A stretch of 9,120 bases of DNA from Anaerolineales bacterium (GCA_030673085.1 DAOVFE010000047.1:1-9120); one strand, 5' to 3'; counted from the first letter of the stretch, positions 1-6,416 are shown. Numbers and translations: made by a program. Notes: a model not told the origin generated them from the letters alone.

Positions 1-73
1 TGCTATAACATACGGACTATACAGTCGGCAATCACCCAATCGAATGGATCCGGTCTTACAGCCCAGGTACCGT

Positions 74-111
74 ATACGACTTGGAAATGACCTTGAGACG
101 CCAAGTCGTAT
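74..111. repeat. 11-bp perfect inverted repeat
   Basis: Positions 74-84 (ATACGACTTGG) are the exact reverse complement of 101-111, with a 16-base loop between them. No T-run follows on the plus strand, so it is not a standard intrinsic terminator. It could be the 3' end signal of a gene lying to the left, an operator for a dimeric regulator, or an extragenic palindrome. The pairing is certain; its role is not. Confidence 0.5.
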
Positions 112-147
112 CTAGCTAGGCTTATAACAGTAAATGACAAATCCCTT

Positions 148-198
148 AAAATTCCCTTAGGGATGTCCTTTAGGGACATCCCCCATTGCAGGAATTTT
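148..198. repeat. nested hairpin: inner 9-bp stem plus outer 8-bp arms
   Basis: An inner perfect stem pairs 160-168 (GGGATGTCC) with 174-182 around a 5-base loop. Outside it, AAAATTCC at 148-155 pairs perfectly with GGAATTTT at 191-198, with 4 and 8 unpaired bases between the two stems. Together they can fold into one long rod. No U-tract follows directly. It may be a leader RNA structure or an extragenic palindrome. Nothing in it matches a riboswitch that I can recognise. Confidence 0.45.
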
Positions 199-277
199 GC
201 CCCTTCGGGTACGGGTTTTGTTTAAATATTCGCTCAGGACTATCGCCCTGCAGTGCCTACGGCCCTGGCCATTCATC

Positions 278-312
278 CCCTAAGCAAGCTTAGGGACCTC
301 AGCAAGCTGAGG
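278..312 (+). promoter_or_regulatory. two tandem hairpins with identical CAAG loops and a compensatory base pair
   Basis: Hairpin 1 pairs CCCTAAG (278-284) with CTTAGGG (289-295). Hairpin 2 pairs CCTCAG (297-302) with CTGAGG (307-312). Both loops are CAAG, and one base separates the hairpins. The two 18-base units (279-296, 297-314) match at 15 positions. Two of the three differences, A to C and T to G, are exact pairing partners, so the stem is kept by a compensatory change. The pair ends 28 bases before the aldolase Shine-Dalgarno, which suggests a structured 5' leader. If translation began at the GTG at 253 it would encode a repeated LSKLR peptide instead, but I consider that unlikely. Confidence 0.45.
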
Positions 313-340
313 GGTATTCTGGCTAATCGAATAAAAAAAA

Positions 341-345
341 GAAGG
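341..345 (+). promoter_or_regulatory. Shine-Dalgarno that fixes the aldolase start
   Basis: GAAGG lies six bases before the ATG at 352. The longer alternative, a GTG at 253 in the same frame, has no good ribosome-binding site. It would also add 33 residues that lie outside the family's conserved core and are partly encoded by the tandem hairpins. The ATG at 352 is therefore preferred. Confidence 0.6.
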
Positions 346-351
346 TATAGT

Positions 352-984
352 ATGACATTTAAAGAACTGCGCCAAGAAGTTTATGAAACAACCATGATGC
401 TCTGTGAGAATAATCTGATACGTCTCTCCGCAGGAAACATCAGTAAGCATGATGGCGAAGGCCATATTGCTATCACACCGGCCAGTCTGCGCTACGATAG
501 AATGAAGCCGGAAGATATTCCCATCATCGACTTGAATGGCAACATAATCGATGGCGAACGCAAACCCTCATCCGAAACACCAATGCACACCTCCATACTG
601 CGCGAAATGCCTGATATTAAGGGTATCGTCCACACTCACTCGATTTATGCTATTGCTTTTGCCACAACAGGCGTTAATCTGCCAGTTATCTGTGTTGAAC
701 TGCTCTCAGTCGGCGGCCCTGTGCCCGTGGCTCCTTATGCTTGCCCCGGCTCTGCCAAAGCCGGCGAGATCGCAGTCGATGAATTCAAATCGCACCCCAA
801 TCTTAAATGCCTGATGCTGCGTAATCATGGCTTGTTAGCTATCGGTCCAACATTGTATGATGCCTATCAAAGTGCCGTCAACTTTGAGATCGGTGCCGAG
901 GTCTTTTACCGGGCATCACAGATCGGAACGCCGGCATCCTTTACCAATGAGCAGATAGAAGAGATCTACCGCGTTTATAGCTGA
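352..984 (+). CDS. class II aldolase/adducin family protein (L-fuculose-phosphate aldolase-like)
   Basis: This 210-residue cytosolic enzyme belongs to the zinc-dependent class II aldolase/adducin family. Members cleave or epimerise sugar phosphates (fuculose-1-phosphate aldolase, ribulose-5-phosphate 4-epimerase) or dehydrate methylthioribulose-1-phosphate. Visible family marks are the phosphate-binding LSAGNIS near residues 25-31, Glu75 in SSETPMH as the likely catalytic acid/base, the zinc ligands His94 and His96 in VHTHS, and the third ligand His159 in RNHGLL. The spacing matches FucA (Glu73, His92, His94, His155), and about 210 residues is the usual length. The start is the ATG with GAAGG six bases upstream. 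No sugar kinase or isomerase lies next to it, so the substrate cannot be read from context. Fuculose phosphate or a related deoxysugar phosphate is the best guess. It appears to stand alone, with a hairpin at 1060-1093 as likely terminator. Confidence 0.93.
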   Translation: MTFKELRQEVYETTMMLCENNLIRLSAGNISKHDGEGHIAITPASLRYDRMKPEDIPIIDLNGNIIDGERKPSSETPMHTSILREMPDIKGIVHTHSIYAIAFATTGVNLPVICVELLSVGGPVPVAPYACPGSAKAGEIAVDEFKSHPNLKCLMLRNHGLLAIGPTLYDAYQSAVNFEIGAEVFYRASQIGTPASFTNEQIEEIYRVYS

Positions 985-1429
985 AAATAGACGGCATCAC
1001 AAAAGGCCAAATGATCGACGGCTGTGCATGCATCGCAATTAATGCCATATGCTTATGCAGGTCAGCAGTATCTCCTTTATCATTCTGCTGACCCGATTTT
1101 CAATGAGAGCGTTCCTTGACAGCAAATTGGTCCACACTGGCATCTTTTTGCGGATATCTTATCCTTACTTTCCTCCTGGGCTTATAGCAGGCCCGGCCAT
1201 ATTGATATAGGGATCGTTGTTGAATGAGCTATGGGGTATACATAGCATTTATATTTCACTCTTCATTCCGTTACTGATCCTTGTGGCTGGCGTTCTCTTG
1301 TCGGACGCCTCTGTAGAGGGGAACCAAGATTGGCTAAACCAAGTTTGTAGTCCCAGTGAATGAGTTGTTTATTACCGATATCTTAATAGACGCCCATCCA
1401 ATTGATGTAACTTATTATGGAGGAAGATC
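985..1429. other. spacer between aldolase and oxidoreductase
   Basis: This 445-base gap contains an inverted repeat at 1060-1093 (likely aldolase terminator) and a plus-strand frame from an ATG at 1103 to a TGA at 1361-1363, broken by a TAG at 1208-1210. After the break the frame reads as a hydrophobic run (ISLFIPLLILVAGVLL) flanked by polar residues, preceded by AGGGA six bases before a TTG at 1220. That could be a 47-residue single-span membrane peptide, or a decayed gene, or a chance product of T-rich sequence. Near 1289-1320 there are two small hairpins (GGCGT/ACGCC and CCTC/GAGG). I could not match them to the molybdenum-cofactor riboswitch, although its presence before a tungstopterin gene would make sense. 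Confidence 0.4.
1060..1100 (+). terminator. probable terminator hairpin after the aldolase gene
   Basis: GGTCAGCAG (1060-1068) pairs perfectly with CTGCTGACC (1085-1093) around a 16-base loop, and a short TTTT tract sits at 1097-1100. The hairpin lies 75 bases after the aldolase stop codon. The loop is long and the T-tract short and offset by three bases, so it is a weak match to an intrinsic terminator; an extragenic palindrome is the alternative. Confidence 0.35.
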
Positions 1430-3319
1430 ATGCCCTATGGTTACCACAATCGAATCCTGCACGTGGATCTAACAAACGGCGCATTTGAAATCGAACAGCC
1501 GGGCGAAGCATTCTACCGTAAGTACATGGGCGGCAGCGCCTTGGGAGCCTATTACCTCCTGCGCAACTCCCCGGCCGGGATCGATCCCCTTTCTCCGCAG
1601 AACACACTCGTTCTCGCCTTGAGTGTACTTACCGGAGCACCGATCTCTGGTCAGAGTCGCATGACTGCGGTCGCAAAATCGCCCCTAACCCTGGGCATTG
1701 GCGATTCGCAGTGCGGGGGATTTTTTCCCGCTGAAATGAAATTCGCCGGATTCGATGCCATAGTGATTCGTGGCCGCGCCCAACGGCCGGTCTACCTGTG
1801 GATTCATAATGGAACCGCCGAGATTCTTCCGGCGGATCACCTTTGGGGAAAGCTTACCGGCGAAGTCGAATCACAGATAAAGGATGAACTGGATGACGAT
1901 AAAATCGAGGTATTACAATGCGGCCCGGCAGGGGAGAACCGGGTACGTTTTGCCGCGCTGATTAGCATGTCGACTCGAGCCAATGGCCGAACCGGCATGG
2001 GCGCAGTCATGGGAAGCAAGAACCTCAAAGCAGTCGCTGTCCGCGGCAGCCAAAGACCCCCCATCGCCGATCGGAAGAAGCTGCTTGAACTCGCCCGCTG
2101 GGGCGCAGGCAACCTCGAATCCTCTTCCCTATATGGCCTCTCCCAGCTTGGCACAGCCGGCATTGTAAGCTCACAAAATGCTTCCGGGGGACTGCCAACC
2201 CGAAATTGGGAGAGCGGAACCTTCGACGGCTGGGAAAAGCTTGATGGAAAAACGATGGCCGAGACGATCTTTACACGTCGCGATACATGCTATGCCTGCA
2301 CCGTTCGATGCAAACGTGTCGTAGAAACCAACCAAGGGCCTCATCCTCTCAGAGTTCAGTATGGAGGTCCTGAGTATGAAACAATTGCAATGTTCGGTTC
2401 AAACTGTGGCATTGATGACCTAGAGGCTGTGGCCTATGCCAACCAGCTCTGCAATATGTATGGAATGGACACAATCTCATGCGGTATGACTATCGCCTGG
2501 GCAATGGACTGCTTCGAGCACGGCGTCCTGACTGAGAATGACACCGGCGGCATTGCCCTGCATTTTGGGGATGCCGAAGCCATGGTCCGGATGGTAGAGA
2601 TGATCGCCCGGCGTGAAGGCTTTGGCGATCTACTAGCCGAAGGCTCCGCTATAGCAGCCAGCAAAATCGGCCGCGGCGCTGCAGACTTGACTCTAACAGT
2701 GAAGAACCAGGAGCTTCCGGCTCATATGCCGCAGGTAAAACCTAGCTTAGGCCTTATTTATGCCGTCAATCCCTTTGGCGCCGATCACGAATCATCCGAA
2801 CATGATTCAACCTATGCCAGATTCCCAGAACGAATGGCCGAACTCGGTCTTACAGATCCGCAGCCCAGCGAAGCTCTCAATGAAGAAAAAGTGCGATTTG
2901 CTCTGATCACCCAATACTGGAATTCATGCATGGATTCGGTCAATATATGTCAATTTGTATTCGGACCTTCCTGGCATTTATATTCTCCCAGCCAATTAGT
3001 GGAAGCCATGCAGGCAATTACCGGCTGGGATGTTACCCTAAAAGAACTTTTGCGAGTCGGCGAACGGCGACTCAATATGCTTCGGGCGTTCAATGCTCGC
3101 GATGGAATTGGCCGAGAAGCCGATGTCCTGCCCAAGAAGCTGAGCCGGGCGCTGAAAGGGGGTAAGAGCGAGGGCCTTACGGTCAATAAAGAGCAGATCG
3201 AACAGGCCAAGGATTGGTACTATGCGATGGCTGGCTGGGATGTTAACACTGGCATGCCAACCCGCGAGAAGCTGGATCAAATAGGATTAACCTGGATAGC
3301 CGACGAGTTGCATCTTTGA
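1430..3319 (+). CDS. tungsten-containing aldehyde:ferredoxin oxidoreductase family protein
   Basis: This 629-residue cytosolic enzyme is of the AOR family, which oxidises aldehydes to carboxylates and passes electrons to ferredoxin using a tungsten (rarely molybdenum) bis-pterin and a [4Fe-4S] cluster. Pyrococcus furiosus AOR has 605 residues, so this is full length. The N-terminal pterin-binding domain shows MGGSALGAY (33-41), GIGDSQCGGFF (89-99) and GRTGMGAVMGSKNLKAV (186-202). Cluster ligands are Cys287, Cys290 and Cys294 (CxxCxxxC) and Cys507 in DSVNICQF. GGPEYET (312-318) and GADHE (450-454) supply the likely active-site Glu315 and His453 by analogy. The two pterin-contact motifs, DxxGL(D/C) in the archaeal enzyme, are altered here to NMYGMD (342-347) and DSVNIC (502-507). 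GGAGGA five bases before the ATG fixes the start. No MoaD-like gene, partner subunit or pterin gene is adjacent, so the substrate is unknown. Confidence 0.95.
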   Translation: MPYGYHNRILHVDLTNGAFEIEQPGEAFYRKYMGGSALGAYYLLRNSPAGIDPLSPQNTLVLALSVLTGAPISGQSRMTAVAKSPLTLGIGDSQCGGFFPAEMKFAGFDAIVIRGRAQRPVYLWIHNGTAEILPADHLWGKLTGEVESQIKDELDDDKIEVLQCGPAGENRVRFAALISMSTRANGRTGMGAVMGSKNLKAVAVRGSQRPPIADRKKLLELARWGAGNLESSSLYGLSQLGTAGIVSSQNASGGLPTRNWESGTFDGWEKLDGKTMAETIFTRRDTCYACTVRCKRVVETNQGPHPLRVQYGGPEYETIAMFGSNCGIDDLEAVAYANQLCNMYGMDTISCGMTIAWAMDCFEHGVLTENDTGGIALHFGDAEAMVRMVEMIARREGFGDLLAEGSAIAASKIGRGAADLTLTVKNQELPAHMPQVKPSLGLIYAVNPFGADHESSEHDSTYARFPERMAELGLTDPQPSEALNEEKVRFALITQYWNSCMDSVNICQFVFGPSWHLYSPSQLVEAMQAITGWDVTLKELLRVGERRLNMLRAFNARDGIGREADVLPKKLSRALKGGKSEGLTVNKEQIEQAKDWYYAMAGWDVNTGMPTREKLDQIGLTWIADELHL

Positions 3320-3707
3320 GGATGCTAAAAAACATATTTGCCCATAGAAGAGAGCGGCATATATGATAGAAGATGCTCCGCATCAGTTCCCCATCCTCTT
3401 TCTTTCCCTATACCGCCCTGTTAGATAGCTACGATGATCGGTGTATAGCTTTGAACTTTTTCCCCAAATTCCTTTAGCCATTCAGCCGGCTTCGCTGGCT
3501 TCCACACTCGGCGAGCGATAGCGGTCAGCAAGATCATTTGTCACGCGCGGTTGGAGATCCCAATTCTCCGATTAATTAATAATTCAAACGCAACTCTTAT
3601 TAATCTTGGGGGTTTTTTATGAGAGAACCAGGATCTACTACGATCTATTCCATGAAAACTCGAGTTGTTGAATTGCTCTTTTCACTTGAATCATAATAGG
3701 AGATTAT
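3320..3707. other. spacer between oxidoreductase and DegV gene
   Basis: There is no firm gene in these 388 bases. On the minus strand, 3537-3421 is a 38-codon frame from ATG whose second half (PAEWLKEFGEKV) reads like real protein, but it has no Shine-Dalgarno and no family match. On the plus strand, 3619-3696 is a 25-codon frame after GGGGG that stops 11 bases before the DegV start and could be a leader peptide. Structures seen are a 7-bp hairpin at 3484-3500 and an all-AT 8-bp stem at 3575-3582/3597-3604 just before a GGGGGTTTTTT run. I see no clear terminator for the oxidoreductase. Confidence 0.4.
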
Positions 3708-4556
3708 ATGCCTGAGATTGCAATTATTACCGATAGCCTGGCATCTATACCAGATGAATTGGTCGAGAAATATGGGATAAAAGTTGCTCCCCAGATTCTT
3801 ATTTGGGGACTGGATACATACCAAGATGGCATCGACATCTCGCCGAATGAGTTCTATGCGCGCTTAAAGGAAGCAGATGTAATGCCTACCTCCTCTCAAG
3901 TGCCGGTCATGACATTCAAAGAGCTTTTTGATCCTCTAGTAACGGAGGGTGTCCCAATCCTGGCAATTGTAGCTTCAAGTAAGCTCACGATGACCATCAA
4001 CTCGGCTGAACAAGCGAAAGCGATGTTCCCTGACGCCCAGATTGAAATTGTAGACTCTCTCGGCGCATCTATGTCGCTTGGCTTTCAGGTCCTGGCAGCC
4101 TGCCGGGCAGTCGAAGAAGGTAAATCTTTCGAGGATGTCGTTTCCATCGCACGCCGGGCAAAAGAATATACAGGCGTGATCTTTGTTGTGGATACCCTCG
4201 AATACTTACATCGCGGCGGGCGAATTGGCGGAGCTTCTCGTCTGCTTGGCACAATGCTGGACCTCAAACCGCTGCTTGAACTTCAAGAAGGCAAAGTCGA
4301 AGCTCTTGAACGAATTAGAACCAAGAGAAAAGCAATCAGCCGATTAGTGGATATTATGGAAGAACGAGTTAATGGAACCAGCCGTATTCGATTGGCAGCC
4401 TTGCATGCTTCCATGGAAGATGAAGCGCGAGCGTTGCTCGATGAAATCGATCTGCGCTGCTGTCCGATTGAAACGATATTTACCGAGGTCAGCCCCGTTT
4501 TAGGCACTCATACCGGCCCTGGAACAGTCGGACTGGCCTACTACACCGGCCCATGA
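3708..4556 (+). CDS. DegV family fatty-acid-binding protein (FakB-like)
   Basis: This 282-residue protein has the full DegV fold. DegV/FakB proteins hold a single fatty acid in a buried tunnel and present it to the kinase FakA, giving acyl phosphate for phospholipid synthesis. Family marks are TDS at residues 8-10, PTSSQ at 60-64 (Thr61 and Ser62 contact the carboxylate in FakB), VASSKLTMT at 88-96, the second-domain LHRGGRIGG at 167-175 with its conserved arginine, and HTGPGTVGLAYY at 268-279 with the fatty-acid-binding histidine His268. Length is typical (about 280). AGGAG five bases before the ATG supports the start. There is no signal peptide or membrane segment, so it is cytosolic. FakA is not in the window, which is common because many genomes scatter FakB copies. 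The fatty-acid preference cannot be told from sequence. Confidence 0.95.
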   Translation: MPEIAIITDSLASIPDELVEKYGIKVAPQILIWGLDTYQDGIDISPNEFYARLKEADVMPTSSQVPVMTFKELFDPLVTEGVPILAIVASSKLTMTINSAEQAKAMFPDAQIEIVDSLGASMSLGFQVLAACRAVEEGKSFEDVVSIARRAKEYTGVIFVVDTLEYLHRGGRIGGASRLLGTMLDLKPLLELQEGKVEALERIRTKRKAISRLVDIMEERVNGTSRIRLAALHASMEDEARALLDEIDLRCCPIETIFTEVSPVLGTHTGPGTVGLAYYTGP

Positions 4557-4600
4557 CCGTTACTTCGCTCTGCCAAAGATGACTCTGTCTCTCTCTTTTT

Positions 4601-4688
4601 TCACTCTGAGGGAACGCGACGAAGAATCTCTGGGATCATGCCATTATTAGGATGGCCCTAGGGATTCTTCGCTCCGCTCAGAATGACA
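4601..4688. repeat. imperfect long inverted repeat (extragenic palindrome)
   Basis: The left arm (4601-4633) and right arm (4656-4688) are diverged reverse complements sharing the cores CGAAGAATC and GATTCTTCG and the outer TC(A/T)CTCTGAG-like / CTCAGAATGA segments. About 22 bases lie between the arms. The left arm carries a few extra bases (GGAACGCGA where the right arm implies GCGGAG). The right arm belongs to a style of palindromic repeat (TTCTTCGCTCCGCTCAGAATGAC) that I recall as widespread between genes in many environmental genomes. It encodes nothing, and no transposase is nearby; a non-autonomous or REP-like element is the likeliest identity. Confidence 0.6.
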
Positions 4689-4780
4689 TTAATAGGCAAT
4701 TTCTTTCCATGCTGCGCCTATGATGATATGTTGACGGAGGATTCATTTCTGCCATTTAAGGCGATCGCTTTCCCCTCTTT

Positions 4781-4818
4781 GTCATTCTGAATAAGCACAG
4801 CGAATGAAGAATCCCTGG
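4781..4818. repeat. second, solitary arm of the same repeat family
   Basis: GTCATTCTGA followed after a variable core by AGAATCCCTGG has the same orientation as the left arm of the 4601-4688 palindrome. It carries short insertions (ATAAGCA and AATGA-like bases) relative to the consensus implied by that right arm. A possible decayed partner is the CTTCGCTTACAGACA-like stretch near 4868-4888. A third, right-arm-like fragment (CTTCGCTC then ATGAC) sits at 4562-4583, just after the DegV stop. The cluster thus looks like remnants of repeated insertion of one palindromic element. Confidence 0.5.
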
Positions 4819-5108
4819 AATCCTGCAACCATAAGCCATTAGCTACATCCATGGCAAGCATCTTGCATCACTTCGCTTACAGACAATATTCCCGCACATG
4901 CGGAAAATGATTCTTGGAGATGACTATAGGTTTAAATAAATGGCGTCTTTTCAATAAGACTGCCGAATCTTCACCTAGAGAAATAGATCAGCAAGATCTT
5001 ATTGGATTTAGAAATTTCGCAGCGGCGAGATACATTGCTCGCGCAGCATGCATTTGCCACATAATTTTATGCTGCCTGCCTAGCCAAAGAGAGCCAAGGT
5101 TGAGATAG

Positions 5109-5237
5109 ATGACTTTGCACATACCAGAACCTAAAACCTCACCTTTCGAAATCCAAACATGCTCATTTAATCGCTGTCACGAATCAATGACCCTATGTTA
5201 CGTTTCTAACATTCGTCAAGCCAGGAGCGGTGGCTGA
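5109..5237 (+). CDS. possible small protein coupled to the downstream fusion gene
   Basis: This 42-codon frame starts with ATG at 5109, nine bases after a weak AAGG, and its TGA (5235-5237) overlaps the next gene's ATG as TGATG, the usual arrangement for translational coupling. The product would be a small soluble peptide with Cys18, Cys23, His24 and Cys30 in its middle, which could in principle bind a metal. I recognise no family. Against it: the start signal is weak, the downstream gene has its own AGGAG at 5223-5227, and in-frame sequence before the ATG is open back to about 4914 except for the TAG at 5106-5108, so the open frame may be chance. Confidence 0.3.
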   Translation: MTLHIPEPKTSPFEIQTCSFNRCHESMTLCYVSNIRQARSGG

Positions 5238-6349
5238 TGGCTCTATACGGCAAAGGCTATTTTCTCTGGCAAATCCCTAAGGTTGAAAGAGGCGACCCCA
5301 TTGCGATTACCACCCGCGCCGTGGATGCCGGCATCTCGCACATCCTAATCAAGATCGCTGACGGTTCAAATTGGGTATACAACTACGATCGAGATACCAA
5401 ATTCGATTATGTTCCCCCGCTACAGAACGCATTACATGATGCAGGGATACAAGTCTGGGGATGGCATTATGTTCGCGGGGATAACCCGATCGGTGAAGCG
5501 CGGCTGGCGATTCATCGCATGCAAGGCCTAAGACTCGATGGCTATGTAGTCGATGCCGAAAAGGAGTATCAAAAAAGAAATAAAGACATCGCTGCACGTC
5601 GCTTTATGCAAGAGATCCGCGCTAGCTTCCCGGATATTCCAATTGCGCTTAGCAGCTATAGATATCCACGTGTCCACCATCAGCTGCCATTTGAGGCTTT
5701 CCTAGAGATGTGCGACTTTGCGATGCCGCAAGTGTACTTCGAGCAAAAGCATAACCCGGATGAACAATTAGAAATCTGCGCCGAACAGTATATGTCCCTC
5801 AACTCTGCTCGCCCAATAATTCCAACAGGTCCAACCTATAGCCATGCCGGATGGCGGCCTTATGCCGACGATATTACTCGTTTCATGCATAAAGCCCAAG
5901 AAATGGGCTTAGACGCAGTAAATTTCTGGTCCTATGACTACGCCACTCGGCCAACCATGTCTGATCTATGGAATGCAGTTAGTGATTATGAGTGGCCGAA
6001 CGAAAAACCCACCGCCGACATGCCCGAAAGGCTGATAGGCCGAATGAACCAGAGCAATTTCGCCCATGTAGCCGACCTATATAACGACAATGCCGCCCAC
6101 GTAAATGCAGCCAGGACAGTTGTCGGAAAGCAGGCTATTGCCCATTGGTACGATAATCTCTTGAATACATTACTACCCGGCGCCCAATTCGAGATGACCG
6201 GAAAGACCTCAAGCCAGAACACGCGCCATTTTACTTGGACAGCATCCAGCGATAAAGGGAATGTCCTGGATGGCAAGGATACGATTGGCTTGCGTGATGG
6301 CCGAATACAATACCACTATACATACTTCACAATCAGCCAATCTGTTTAA
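5237..6349 (+). CDS. lysozyme-like TIM-barrel protein fused to an NTF2/SnoaL-like domain
   Basis: This 370-residue protein has two parts. Residues 7-240 show eight regularly spaced hydrophobic strands (GYFLWQI, HILIKIADG, QVWGWHYV, GYVVDAEKEY, IPIALSSYRYP, DFAMPQVYFE, PIIPTGPTYS, AVNFWSYDYA), as in a TIM barrel of the glycoside hydrolase 25-like kind. Asp106 and Glu108 in VVDAEKE sit where GH25 lysozymes carry their catalytic DxE pair. Residues 260-367 resemble an NTF2/SnoaL-like domain: a helical start (PERLIGRMNQSNFAHVADLY), AARTVVGKQAIAHWYDNLL, then strands ending in LDGKDTIGLRDGRIQYHYTYF. There is no signal peptide or membrane span, unusual for a cell-wall hydrolase, so it may act inside the cell or be non-catalytic. 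AGGAG nine bases upstream supports the start. Substrate unknown. Confidence 0.8.
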   Translation: MALYGKGYFLWQIPKVERGDPIAITTRAVDAGISHILIKIADGSNWVYNYDRDTKFDYVPPLQNALHDAGIQVWGWHYVRGDNPIGEARLAIHRMQGLRLDGYVVDAEKEYQKRNKDIAARRFMQEIRASFPDIPIALSSYRYPRVHHQLPFEAFLEMCDFAMPQVYFEQKHNPDEQLEICAEQYMSLNSARPIIPTGPTYSHAGWRPYADDITRFMHKAQEMGLDAVNFWSYDYATRPTMSDLWNAVSDYEWPNEKPTADMPERLIGRMNQSNFAHVADLYNDNAAHVNAARTVVGKQAIAHWYDNLLNTLLPGAQFEMTGKTSSQNTRHFTWTASSDKGNVLDGKDTIGLRDGRIQYHYTYFTISQSV

Positions 6350-6416
6350 TAAGCTAGAGAGAACCGGTAATAAGAAAAGCCGCGTCGCACGGAGCGTTTT
6401 CGTATATAGGCACGCA

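Larger units (their letters stand above)
1..351. other. gene-free leader region with several inverted repeats
   Basis: I see no convincing gene here. Two plus-strand frames stay open from the window edge (to a TGA at 88-90 and to a TAG near 113-115) and could be the tail of an upstream gene, but neither short peptide resembles a family I know. The stretch is dense in hairpins: an 11-bp inverted repeat at 74-84/101-111 with a 16-base loop, a nested structure at 148-198, and two tandem hairpins at 278-312. They are described separately. A poor sigma-70-like pair (TTGTTT at 218-223, TATCGC at 241-246, 17 bases apart) is too weak to call a promoter. Confidence 0.5.
4557..5236. other. 680-base spacer with repeat cluster and short ORF
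   Basis: The first half (4562-4888) holds several diverged arms of an inverted repeat, listed separately. The second half has no recognisable long gene. A TTG-started frame at 4914-5108 lacks a proper ribosome-binding site and looks random. A 42-codon frame at 5109-5237 is listed as a possible gene. A 7-bp stem pairs GCAGCAT (5043-5049) with ATGCTGC (5069-5075) around a 19-base loop. No tRNA-like TTC-loop sequence or rRNA is present. The T-run at 4595-4600 has no GC hairpin before it, so it is not a clear DegV terminator. Confidence 0.45.

Noticed and set aside
1..115. C-terminal end of a gene entering from the left
   Set aside because: Two overlapping frames are open to 90 and 115, neither gives a recognisable protein tail, and the region includes a palindrome.
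253..351. N-terminal extension of the aldolase from a GTG at 253
   Set aside because: It lacks a ribosome-binding site, adds 33 residues outside the family core, and is partly encoded by the tandem hairpins. The ATG at 352 has GAAGG at good spacing and gives the usual family length.
1289..1360. molybdenum/tungsten cofactor riboswitch before the oxidoreductase
   Set aside because: Small hairpins are present and the gene context is suitable, but I could not match the conserved core of the Moco RNA. An Infernal scan with the Rfam model would settle it.
3619..3696. 25-codon leader peptide before DegV
   Set aside because: It follows GGGGG and ends 11 bases before the DegV ATG, but has no regulatory codon run and no attenuator hairpin after it. 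Too short to support.
3668..3697. sigma-70-like promoter TTGAAT / CATAAT with 18-base spacing before DegV
   Set aside because: Transcription would start around 3704, after the AGGAG at 3698-3702, so the transcript would lack the ribosome-binding site. Probably chance AT-rich sequence.
4914..5108. 64-residue frame starting at TTG
   Set aside because: No spaced ribosome-binding site, no recognisable family, unnatural composition towards its end (clustered Cys/Ile), and it lies in a repeat-scarred spacer.
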